Below, in pieces: positions 17,461 through 26,100 of a stretch of DNA of 64,000 nt. Source of the DNA: Hymenobacter aerilatus (GTDB lineage: Bacteria; Bacteroidota; Bacteroidia; Cytophagales; Hymenobacteraceae); assembly GCF_022921095.1 (NCBI RefSeq), contig NZ_CP095053.1, positions 1,406,501 through 1,470,500 of the forward strand, read 5' to 3'. Both the position numbers and the translations under genes were made by a program. The first letter of the stretch is position 1, and each line of letters opens with the position of its first letter. The notes under the pieces are model-generated. The model saw only the letters and a program-made list of their open reading frames with translations, was not told the DNA's origin and did no database searches.

Positions 17461-17874
17461 TTATCCGACCGCCTGCTGCAAGCGGGTTTGAACAGCAAAT
17501 AACTCATCAGGACGATTCAGATTCACCGTAAGCAGTCGGTCAGCGACGCCATGGGTTTGCAGATAAGCTACCTCTGCCTGAAACGGTTGGTCGTCGAGCC
17601 AGTAGAAAGCTGCTTTTACGTCGATAGCCTCCGTTTTCAGCGCATCCCAGTTAGTAGGCTGCACGGTATGTCGAAGTCGCTCCACCGTAGCGGGGTGTAA
17701 GTAGCGGGTAAGGTAACGTAGTGCCGGTGCACTATCGCCCTTGCAATGAGTAGTCAGCCAGTGACAGGCGAAAGAAGAGGTAACAAAATCAACAAACATA
17801 TCAACTCCTGGCGCAGCCTGCGTATGTTTCGCCGTCAATAGAACCCCGTCGATATCCAGATAAAGCTTTATCAT
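17461..17874 (-). CDS. HAD-like protein, possibly of the RNA-repair-associated type
   Basis: 137 aa. It begins MIKLYLDIDGVLL, a HAD motif I with the two Asp (D7, D9), and later has FYWLDDQPF, which could be the acidic motif IV; no cap domain, no signal. Short HAD proteins of this layout resemble the HAD domains found in Swiss-army-knife RNA-repair proteins, and the position between hen1 and pnkp (24 bases from the pnkp start, divergent) fits that. A role in trimming phosphate from RNA ends is inference from place, not shown by the sequence. Confidence 0.65.
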   Translation of the reverse strand: MIKLYLDIDGVLLTAKHTQAAPGVDMFVDFVTSSFACHWLTTHCKGDSAPALRYLTRYLHPATVERLRHTVQPTNWDALKTEAIDVKAAFYWLDDQPFQAEVAYLQTHGVADRLLTVNLNRPDELFAVQTRLQQAVG

Positions 17875-17898
17875 TCGGCGAAATTATTCATTGTTATA

Positions 17899-20541
17899 AT
17901 GCCCCAAGATATCCTCAAACTTCCCGAACTCTCCCTGGTCTTGCTCATTGGTACTTCGGGGGCGGGCAAAAGTACGTTTGCGCACCGCTTGTTTCAGCCC
18001 ACGGAAATTGTATCGTCGGACCGGTGCCGAGCGTTGGTGGCCGATGATGAGAACAACCAAGCGGCCACGCCGGATGCCTTTGCCCTGCTGCACTACCTGG
18101 TAGGGCTGCGCCTGAAGCGCGGCCTGCTGACGGTGGTAGACGCCACCAACGTGCAGCCCGAAGCCCGCAAAACCCTCGTGCAGCTGGCCCGCGACTACCA
18201 CGTGCTCCCCACCGCCATCATTCTCGACGTGCCCGACCGCGTGGCTGAGGACCGCAACCGCCAGCGTGCCGAGCGCCAGCATCTGGGTCGCCATGTGGTG
18301 CCCCAGCAACGCCAGCAGCTGCGCCGCAGCCTCAAGACGCTCCGCCAGGAAGGCTTCCGCCACATCTACCACCTGCGCGGCCCCGAGGAAATTGACGCCG
18401 TGCAGGCCATCGTGCGCGACCCGCTCTACAACAATCGCAAGCAGGATACCGGCCCGTTCGACATCATCGGCGACGTGCACGGCTGCTACCACGAGCTGGT
18501 GCAGTTGCTCACGGAACTAGGCTATGTAGTAGAGGAAGAACTGGTGACGGATGCACGCGACTTAGGCGTGCGCGTAACGGCGCCGGCCGGCCGGCGCGCG
18601 CTGTTTTTGGGCGACTTGGTAGACCGGGGGCCGGCCTCGCCGCAGGTGCTGCGGCTGGTGATGGGCATGGTGAAGGACGACGTGGCGCTGTGTGTGCCTG
18701 GCAACCATGATATCAAGCTATTACGCTACCTCAACGGCAAAAACGTGAACGAAAACCACGGATTTGCCGAAACTGTGGCCCAATTGACTCCGGAATCGGA
18801 TACATTTAAAGCGCAGGTACGGCAGTTTCTGGATGGGCTGGTGAGCCATTACGTACTGGACGGCGGCAAGCTGGTGGTGGCCCATGCCGGCATGCGCGAG
18901 GAAATGCAGGGTAGGGGCTCGGGGGCCGTGCGGGCCTTCGCGCTGTTTGGCGAAACTACCGGCGAAATCGACGAGTTTGGTTTGCCGGTGCGCTACAACT
19001 GGGCCGCCGAGTACCGCGGCCGCGCCATGGTGGTATACGGCCACACGCCCGTGCCCGCGCCCGAGTGGCTCAACAACACCATCGATATTGATACCGGCTG
19101 CGTATTCGGCGGCCACCTTACCGCCCTGCGCTACCCCGAGCGGGAGTTGGTGTCGGTACCAGCCCAGCAAGTGTACTGCGAGCCGGTGCGCCCACTGGGA
19201 GGTGTTGGCTCACCGCTGGGAGCTTCTTCCCAAACAGAATCCAACGAAGAGCTAGTAGTTAACAGCCAACAGCTAACAGCTCAACAGAAAAACGACGACC
19301 TGCTCGACATCCGTGATGTGACGGGCAAGCAGATCATCCAGACACGCTTGTTGCCTTCCGTCACGATTCGGGAGGAAAATGCGGTGGCGGCGCTGGAGGT
19401 GATGTCGCGCTTTGCCCTGAACCCGAAGTGGCTGCTGTACCTGCCGCCTACCATGTCGCCCACCGAAACCTCGGCGCTGCCCGATATGCTGGAGCACCCC
19501 GCCGAAGCCTTCGACTACTTCCGCCGCCAGGGCCTGGAGCGGGTGGTGTGCGAGGAAAAGCACATGGGCAGCCGCGTGGTGGTGGTGCTAGCGCGCAATG
19601 AGGATGCCGCCCGGCGCCGCTTTGGGGTGGTAGGCGAGGGACCCGGCAAGTGCTACACCCGCACCGGCCGCAACTTCTTCACCAACGAAGCCCTGGAAGA
19701 AGCCTTCCTCACACGCCTGCAGGAGGCTCTCACGGCCAGCGGCTTTTGGGAGCGGTTTCAGACCGATTGGGTGTGCCTGGATGCCGAACTGCTGCCGTGG
19801 TCAGCCAAAGCCCAGGAGCTAATTAAGACGCAGTACGCCGCTGTGGCCGCCGCCGCTACCGCCGCCCTGCCCCTGGCCGAAGCCGCCCTGGCGCAAGCCG
19901 CCGGCCGCGGCCTCGATGGGGTGGAAGCCCTACTGGCTCGCACCTCGGCCCGCCGCACCGCCGCCGACCACTACGCCGATGCCTACCGCCGCTACTGCTG
20001 GCCCGTGGAGAGCCTCGCCGACCTGCGCCTGGCGCCCTTCCACCTGCTCGCCACCGAGGGCCGCACCTACTTCGACAAAGACCACGCCTGGCACATGGAA
20101 ACCCTACGCGCAATGTGCCTGGCCGATGAAAGCCTGCTCCGCGCCACGCCCTACCGCGTGGTGTACCTGCAGGATATCACCGACGTGGAAGCTGCTACCC
20201 AATGGTGGCTCGACCTCACGGCCAGCGGCGGCGAAGGCATGGTCGTAAAACCCTACGACTTCATTTCTACCACCAAAAAAGGCCTCATCCAACCCGCCCT
20301 CAAGTGTCGCGGCCGCGAGTACCTGCGCATCATCTACGGCCCCGACTACCTCCTGCCCGGCAATCTGGAACGCCTGCGCGAGCGAAACGTGAAGTCCAAG
20401 CGCAACCTCGCCCTGCGCGAATTCACCCTCGGCGTGGAAGGCTTGGAGCGTTTCGTGGCCGGCCAGCCGCTACGAGCAGTGCACCAGTGCGTATTCGGCG
20501 TGCTGGCGCTGGAAAGCGAGGCCGTGGACCCGCGGTTGTAG
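17899..20541 (+). CDS. pnkp: Pnkp: bacterial polynucleotide kinase-phosphatase-ligase
   Basis: 880 aa with the three modules of bacterial Pnkp. Residues 1-180: 5'-OH kinase with P-loop GTSGAGKST (K24, S25). About 185-440: calcineurin-like 2',3'-phosphatase with DIIGDVHGCYHEL, GDLVDRG, GNHD and HAG. About 490-880: ligase/adenylyltransferase with EEKHMGS, nucleotide-accepting K554. It heals and seals RNA cleaved by ribotoxins, working with Hen1. Between phosphatase and ligase there is an odd linker (about 450-470, VVNSQQLTAQQKN) written in a repeat-like sequence. The nucleotidyltransferase gene follows 69 bases downstream. Confidence 0.95.
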   Translation: MPQDILKLPELSLVLLIGTSGAGKSTFAHRLFQPTEIVSSDRCRALVADDENNQAATPDAFALLHYLVGLRLKRGLLTVVDATNVQPEARKTLVQLARDYHVLPTAIILDVPDRVAEDRNRQRAERQHLGRHVVPQQRQQLRRSLKTLRQEGFRHIYHLRGPEEIDAVQAIVRDPLYNNRKQDTGPFDIIGDVHGCYHELVQLLTELGYVVEEELVTDARDLGVRVTAPAGRRALFLGDLVDRGPASPQVLRLVMGMVKDDVALCVPGNHDIKLLRYLNGKNVNENHGFAETVAQLTPESDTFKAQVRQFLDGLVSHYVLDGGKLVVAHAGMREEMQGRGSGAVRAFALFGETTGEIDEFGLPVRYNWAAEYRGRAMVVYGHTPVPAPEWLNNTIDIDTGCVFGGHLTALRYPERELVSVPAQQVYCEPVRPLGGVGSPLGASSQTESNEELVVNSQQLTAQQKNDDLLDIRDVTGKQIIQTRLLPSVTIREENAVAALEVMSRFALNPKWLLYLPPTMSPTETSALPDMLEHPAEAFDYFRRQGLERVVCEEKHMGSRVVVVLARNEDAARRRFGVVGEGPGKCYTRTGRNFFTNEALEEAFLTRLQEALTASGFWERFQTDWVCLDAELLPWSAKAQELIKTQYAAVAAAATAALPLAEAALAQAAGRGLDGVEALLARTSARRTAADHYADAYRRYCWPVESLADLRLAPFHLLATEGRTYFDKDHAWHMETLRAMCLADESLLRATPYRVVYLQDITDVEAATQWWLDLTASGGEGMVVKPYDFISTTKKGLIQPALKCRGREYLRIIYGPDYLLPGNLERLRERNVKSKRNLALREFTLGVEGLERFVAGQPLRAVHQCVFGVLALESEAVDPRL

Positions 20542-20610
20542 GTGGGTAGCGGCTACCCGCAAGATCCGCAGCAGAAAGCCCATCCCTTTACTCTTTTTTC
20601 TTTCTGGCTC

Positions 20611-21384
20611 ATGCATGCCCGCATCCAAACTGCCCTCCGCCAGCTCGAAGCCACCCACCATATCCGCATCCTATACGCCAGCGAGTCGGGTAGCCGGGCC
20701 TGGGGTTTTCCCTCGCCCGATTCCGACTACGATGTGCGCTTCCTCTACAGCCACTCACCCGACTGGTACCTAACTCTCGACGCTGGCCCCGACACGCTCA
20801 ACTTCCCCGTGGACGACGAGCTGGACCTGGCCGGTTGGGAACTGCGCAAGGCCCTGAAGCTGCTGCGCGGCGGCAACGCGGCCTTGTTCGAGTGGCTACA
20901 GTCGCCAGTGGTATACCGGGAGGCAGCCGGGTTCCGGGAGGCGCTGGGGTCGTTGCTGCCGGCGTTCTGGAACCCGCGGGCCGGGCTGAATCACTACCTG
21001 GGCCTGATGCGGCGCGGGGTAGAGGACGATCTAACGACCGAGCACGTACGCCTGAAACGCCTGTTCTACGCCCTGCGCTCCACGCTGGCCGCGAGCTGGA
21101 TTCGGCAACGTCCCAATGAGGTGCCGCCGATGGAGTTTCGGCCGCTCCGCGAGCTACTACTAGCCACGCTGCACGACGTAGTAAACGAGCTGCTCACTCG
21201 CAAAGCCACTGCCGACGAAAAAACCACTGTGCCCCGTCCGGCGGCGTTGGTTGAGTATCTGCAAGCTGAGTACGAAGCTGCCCTGGCCGCCCGCGAAACC
21301 CTACCCGTCACTCGCTACCCTGACCCTACGGCGGCGCTAGACGCGCTGTTTCGGGCGTGGATGGCTGACGCGGGCACTATGTAG
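20611..21384 (+). CDS. RlaP/YcgL-type nucleotidyltransferase, first of two
   Basis: 257 aa from the ATG at 20611; a GTG 23 codons upstream is possible but less likely. Pol-beta fold motif GSRAWGF (27-33) followed by DSDYD (37-41), then a helical C-terminal region (WELRKALKLLRGGNAALFEW, MRRGVEDD). The family (COG3541, PF10127) has been linked to RNA repair through its neighbourhood with Pnkp and Hen1; the nucleotide and acceptor are not known. It directly follows pnkp and is likely in the same transcript. Confidence 0.85.
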   Translation: MHARIQTALRQLEATHHIRILYASESGSRAWGFPSPDSDYDVRFLYSHSPDWYLTLDAGPDTLNFPVDDELDLAGWELRKALKLLRGGNAALFEWLQSPVVYREAAGFREALGSLLPAFWNPRAGLNHYLGLMRRGVEDDLTTEHVRLKRLFYALRSTLAASWIRQRPNEVPPMEFRPLRELLLATLHDVVNELLTRKATADEKTTVPRPAALVEYLQAEYEAALAARETLPVTRYPDPTAALDALFRAWMADAGTM

Positions 21385-21403
21385 AGACGCGTATTCGCGT
21401 CTC
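21384..21403. repeat. Small palindrome GAGACGCG-TATT-CGCGTCTC
   Basis: 8-bp perfect stem with a 4-base loop just after the first nucleotidyltransferase stop. A diverged echo (GAGACGTGAATACGTGTC) follows near 21500, and a similar GTAGAGACACC...GTGTTTCCACC lies after the second nucleotidyltransferase gene. Probably a repetitive extragenic palindrome. Confidence 0.4.
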
Positions 21404-21522
21404 GGCGTTAGAAGGACCAAATGGATCTACGGTAGAACCACGCCGCCGTTTCCCACCAGAATAGCCCGCTCTAGATTAAACAACATCAGCAACGACGAGA
21501 CGTGAATACGTGTCACCCGTCC

Positions 21523-22608
21523 ATGACTATTCCCGACCTGCGCCAGCGTGGCCTTATTCTCTTCGAAGCCATCAGTGGCAGCCGCGCCTACGGCACCCAC
21601 CTGCCGCACTCCGACACCGACCTAAAAGGCGTGTTCATCCTACCCGAAACCGAGTTCTACGGTCTCGACTACGTGCCCCAGGTGGCCAACGATACCAACG
21701 ACGAGGTGTTCTACGAGCTGCGGCGCTTCGTGGAGCTGCTGCTCAAAAACAACCCTACCATGTTAGAGCTGCTTGGTACCCCTGAAGACTGCGTGGTGTA
21801 CCGGCACCCGCTGTTCGCGGCGTTTCGAGCCGAGGAGTTTCTATCGAAGCTATGCCGCCAGAGCTTTGCCGAGTATGCCGTGGCGCAGATTCGGAAGGCG
21901 AAGGGGCTGAACAAGAAAATCAACCACCCCGAGCCGCCTCAGCGCAAGTCGGTGCTGGATTTCTGTTACGTGACGGTAGGCGCGGGCGCGCAACCAGTAG
22001 CTACCTGGCTGGCACGGAGTGGGTATGTGGCCGCACAGTGCGGCCTGTCCAATGTGCCCCACCTCACCGACTTATACGCCCTGTTTGTGGACGACACGTC
22101 CGAACAGCTTCACCACTACCGCGGCCTGGTGCGCGACCCCGACACCTCGCAGGACGTACAACTTTCTACGGTGCCGAAAGGGGAGGTGCCGGCGACCTAC
22201 CTCAGCTTCAACCGCAACGGCTACTCTACCTACTGCCGCGTGTACCGCGAGTACAAGGAGTGGGAGCAGAAGCGCAACCCCGAGCGCTACCAAAACACCG
22301 TGCAGCACGGCAAAAACTACGACGCCAAAAACATGCTGCACGTATTCCGGCTGCTACGCATGGCCGAGGAAATTGCCACTGAAAGCCGCCTACACGTCCG
22401 CCGCCCCGACCGGGACTTCCTGCTGCAAATCCGCCGCGGCGAGTTTGAGTACGAGCAACTGGTAACCGAAGCCGAAGCGTTGGTAGCGCGTGTAGAGGCT
22501 GCTTTTGTGGCCTCCTCATTACCCGAAATGCCCGACAAAGAAGCTGCCGAGCAACTGTTGGTACAAACGCGACGGGCATGGTATGCCGAACGGCAGCGTT
22601 TGGGGTAG
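21523..22608 (+). CDS. RlaP/YcgL-type nucleotidyltransferase, second of two
   Basis: 361 aa from the ATG at 21523 (a GTG seven codons upstream is also open). Motif GSRAYGTHLPHSDTD (19-33) is the nucleotidyltransferase signature; next come LKGVFILP, DEVFYELRRFVELLLKNNPT and a long helical region with KNMLHVFRLLRMAEEI, typical of the larger COG3541 members. It is only distantly similar to its neighbour, so they are not a recent duplication. Last gene of the rightward Hen1-Pnkp cluster; a convergent terminator follows. Confidence 0.85.
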   Translation: MTIPDLRQRGLILFEAISGSRAYGTHLPHSDTDLKGVFILPETEFYGLDYVPQVANDTNDEVFYELRRFVELLLKNNPTMLELLGTPEDCVVYRHPLFAAFRAEEFLSKLCRQSFAEYAVAQIRKAKGLNKKINHPEPPQRKSVLDFCYVTVGAGAQPVATWLARSGYVAAQCGLSNVPHLTDLYALFVDDTSEQLHHYRGLVRDPDTSQDVQLSTVPKGEVPATYLSFNRNGYSTYCRVYREYKEWEQKRNPERYQNTVQHGKNYDAKNMLHVFRLLRMAEEIATESRLHVRRPDRDFLLQIRRGEFEYEQLVTEAEALVARVEAAFVASSLPEMPDKEAAEQLLVQTRRAWYAERQRLG

Positions 22609-22649
22609 AGACACCACATCTTGTGTTTCCACCTCATGCATACTTATAT

Positions 22650-22708
22650 AATAAGGTAGGGCGCCCGGTGCGAGAGATGAACTGCTCGCGCCGCGCCCTA
22701 CCTTATTA
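22650..22708. terminator. Bidirectional terminator
   Basis: TAATAAGGTAGGGCG (about 22650-22664) pairs with CGCCCTACCTTATTA (about 22694-22708), with further GC pairing inside. It separates the second nucleotidyltransferase gene from the convergent basic-protein gene. Confidence 0.7.
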
Positions 22709-22730
22709 AAAAGCTGCGCCAACGATACGG

Positions 22731-22970
22731 TTAGAATCGACGGGCGCGCACCGTAGAGCGGAGCTTGTGGCTACGTTTCTTGTGGAAGAATTTCAGGCCC
22801 TTGCGGTTGCCTTTCCGGAACCCTCGGTATACTTTATAGCTTGGGCGGTGCGTATACACGCGGCCTTTTGCTTTGGCCCGGGCGTAGGGTGTGCCGGGAT
22901 TAGTTGCCTCAGCAGGCTGAAGCCCAGTTAGTAAGAACAAGGCGAAAACGAGCAACAGAGCTTTGTACAT
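22731..22970 (-). CDS. Small, highly basic secreted protein, 79 aa
   Basis: Signal peptide MYKALLLVFALFLLTGLQPA, cleaved about AEA. The mature part of about 57 residues holds 11 Arg and 9 Lys and no Asp or Glu, with several aromatics (PSYKVYRGFRKGNRKGLKFF). Such composition would suit binding to DNA, nucleic acid-rich matrix, polyanionic envelope or an antimicrobial role, but nothing in the sequence decides this. Similar short basic exported proteins occur in Hymenobacter relatives. Monocistronic. Confidence 0.65.
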   Translation of the reverse strand: MYKALLLVFALFLLTGLQPAEATNPGTPYARAKAKGRVYTHRPSYKVYRGFRKGNRKGLKFFHKKRSHKLRSTVRARRF

Positions 22971-23123
22971 GCGGGCAGAGAGTATGATGAGAGTAACAAA
23001 GAATAGAACTTTGATAAGGGTAGAAAATTGCGTGCCAGACTTATCTTATAAAAAATTGTAATTGATGTGGTGTGGAATTACAGGCAGTTAGGCATCGGAA
23101 AGTAGTACCCAAGCCTTCTGCCT

Positions 23124-26100
23124 ATGTTCCGTTTGCTACGTATGCTCGCGCTGCTGCTTGCAGGCCTTTTTTCCTATCCTATATATGCGCAGCAGCACCT
23201 GCCGCGGGCCCGGCAGCACAGCTACCTCACCAAGGTGTTTCGGCTGACGGATGACCAGGCCGGTTACCTGTATCGCAGAGGGCTGCGGGCGGCGCGGCCC
23301 GAGTTCTTCACCCAGCCCGTCGATTCGTTTCCTACCGATAGCGTCCGTCGTCGTTGGTCGCCGCTGCCCGCGGGCTACTACCTGGTAGCCCACACCGAGG
23401 GGCCGCAGCTGGTGTACTGGCTGCGCTCCGTCACCGACCGCCAAGTGCTGACGGTAAACAACCAAGTGGACCTGACGCTACTCGTGCGCGACTCCCTGGG
23501 CAATCTGTTGCCCGATGCCCACGTGCAGCTCGGCGGCCGCGCGGTGCCCTACGATGCCGCCACGCGCAGCTTCCGGCTGGCGCGGGCGGGCAAGCCGGGG
23601 CTGGTAGCCGTTACCCACAGTGGGCGCACCACCTACCACGCCTTGGAGCTGGCCCCCGACTACCACTCCTATTCGCCTTCCGTGGGGCAGCGGCTGAAGC
23701 GTATCGGTAACCGGGTGGCCTTTGGTTTTCCGTTGGGTTACCTCACTGAGCCGGTGCGGCGGCTGGTGCGCGAGCTGCGCTATCCTGCCTCCGTATCAAC
23801 CGGCCTGATTGGCCTGCTGCGCTCAGTGTTCAGCGAAGAGGTGCGTGAGCAGCGGCAGGAGCAGCGTGTGGCGCGGCGCCAAAACCGTTGGGTAAGCTAC
23901 GTGGCATTCAGCCAGCCACGCTACCGTCCGCACGGCGATACGCTCCGCCTCAAGGCCCGTATTGTGCACCGCGTTACCGGCAGGCCCGCTGTGGGGCCAC
24001 TCGCGCTGTGGCTGCGGGCCAGTGGCCGCGAGCGGCGCTTGCTGGTGGTGCAGCCGGTGCGGCCGGGCTCCTACCAAGCCGTGGTGCCGCTGGCCGATTC
24101 GCTGGGGCTGCGGGCCGATACCCGCGCGGAAATCTGGCTGGCCGACGAGCGCCGGGGTACGTTGGCCCAGGCGCAGTTTCGGGTAGAAGACTACGAGCTG
24201 GCTGCTACGCGCTACCAGCTGCGCCTGGCCGAAACCACCCACCGGCGCGGGGTAGGGCAAGCCATTTTTGTGCGCGGCACCGATGCCAATGAGCTGAACC
24301 TGCTCGATGCCCGCGTGCGCCTCAGCCTGACGCCCCAGGGCGCGCCCGGCGTTTTTATCGGGCGGCAGCTGTTTGTGCCCGATACGCTCTGGACGCACGC
24401 CCAGCCACTGGACGCCCACGGCGAAACCCGCCTCAACGTGCCCGCCACCGTGTTTCCGGCCGCCGATCTGGCCTACAGCGTGCAGGCTACGTTTCTAAAT
24501 TCTAACAACGAGCGCCAGACGCGCACGGCCTCGGCCCACTACACCACCGACCCCGGCCAGCTCCGGCTACAGCTCCGCGCCGACTCTGTGGTAGCCGACT
24601 TCCAATGGCAGGACCAAGAGCGGCCGCATAGCGCGTGGCTAGAAGTGAGCGGCAACGAGGCGCTGAGCAACGGCACGCTGCTGCGGCAGCGCGTGCGGCT
24701 GCCCTACCGCCTGCCCCTCGACCCGCGCGCTACCGAGTACGAACTGACCGACTCAGCTGGGCGGCGGGCCGTGCTGACGCCGGATGACACCAACGCCGCG
24801 CTGGCCCTGCGCTCCGACCGTACCCCCGATTCGTTGTACCTCGCCCTCGACAACCCACGCCACCTGCCGGTCTGGTATTTTCTCTACCAGGGTAGCCGCC
24901 TGTGCTACCGGGGCTACGGCACCGAGTGGCAAATGGCCATCCGGACGACAGATGCCGGACCGTGGTTTGCCTCGGTGCACTATCTCTGGGGTGATGAGCT
25001 GCGGGCGCTGGAATACAGTATGCCGCTGATGCAGAAGCAACTACGCATTCATGCAGAACAGCCCGAGGTAGCCTACCCCGGCCAGCAGCTGCAACTGCGC
25101 TACACCGTGACCGACGCAGCCGGCCGACCCGTACCCCGCGCCGACCTCACGGCCTACGCCTATACCAGCAAGTTTGAGGCGCCGGCTGCGCCGGCGTTGC
25201 CTAGTTTCGAGCCGCGGCTGGTGGGTAGGGTAGCCCGGCGGCGCTTTGCCATTGGGGAAAGCTTCGAGAACTCGCCCGGCGAAGCGGGCAAGCAGCCCCT
25301 GCGTTGGGCCGACTGGCGCGGGCGCCTGGGCCTGGACTCGCTGCGTTTCTACCAATTTCTCTACCCCGAAACCGGCACGTTCTACGAGTACCAGCCGGCC
25401 CCCGGCGGCATCACGCAACTGGCGCCGTTCGTGGTCGACTCGGGGAGGGTGCAGCCGGTGGTGGCGGTGTATGTGGATGACGTGCCAGTGTATGTGCACG
25501 ACGTCAACCAACGCGAGCCCTACGCCCTGGTGGCCGACAGTGGCCGGCATACGGTAGCCGTACGCACGGCTACCCACTTGGTCACGCTACCCGACGTGTA
25601 CCTGCGGCCCCTGCACAAGCTCACACTCAGCATCGACCAAAACACAATCTGCGAAGAACTGCTGGTGGAAAAGCGGGGACTATTGAGCGAAGAAGAACAA
25701 CGCACGTTGCAGCGCTATCTACTGCTGGTGGATGCCTACGTGCCCACCACGTTGCGGCAGGGCCAGCGCTTGCAGAGGGTAGGCCATACCAACCTAGGCA
25801 ACATGGCCATAGCTGGCCCTTTCCGGCCCGATTCGGTGCTATTGCGTCGGACTGATGGGCTGCGGCGCAAGTTTCTATTAGAGCCATTCTACCGCTACCA
25901 CTTCGAGCCTGGGCTGCTGAAAATGACCAGCATCACCCCCGATGCATTGGGCAGCCTGCGCGGCAGCGGCTTTGCGGGCGCCCTGCCGCTGGGCGACTTT
26001 GCGCTAACGGAAAGCGCCCTGCAAGCATCACCGGAAATAACCCGCTGGCGCCAGCGGTGGCCGTCGTTCGCGGAAGTCATGCTGGACTACGTAGCGCACA

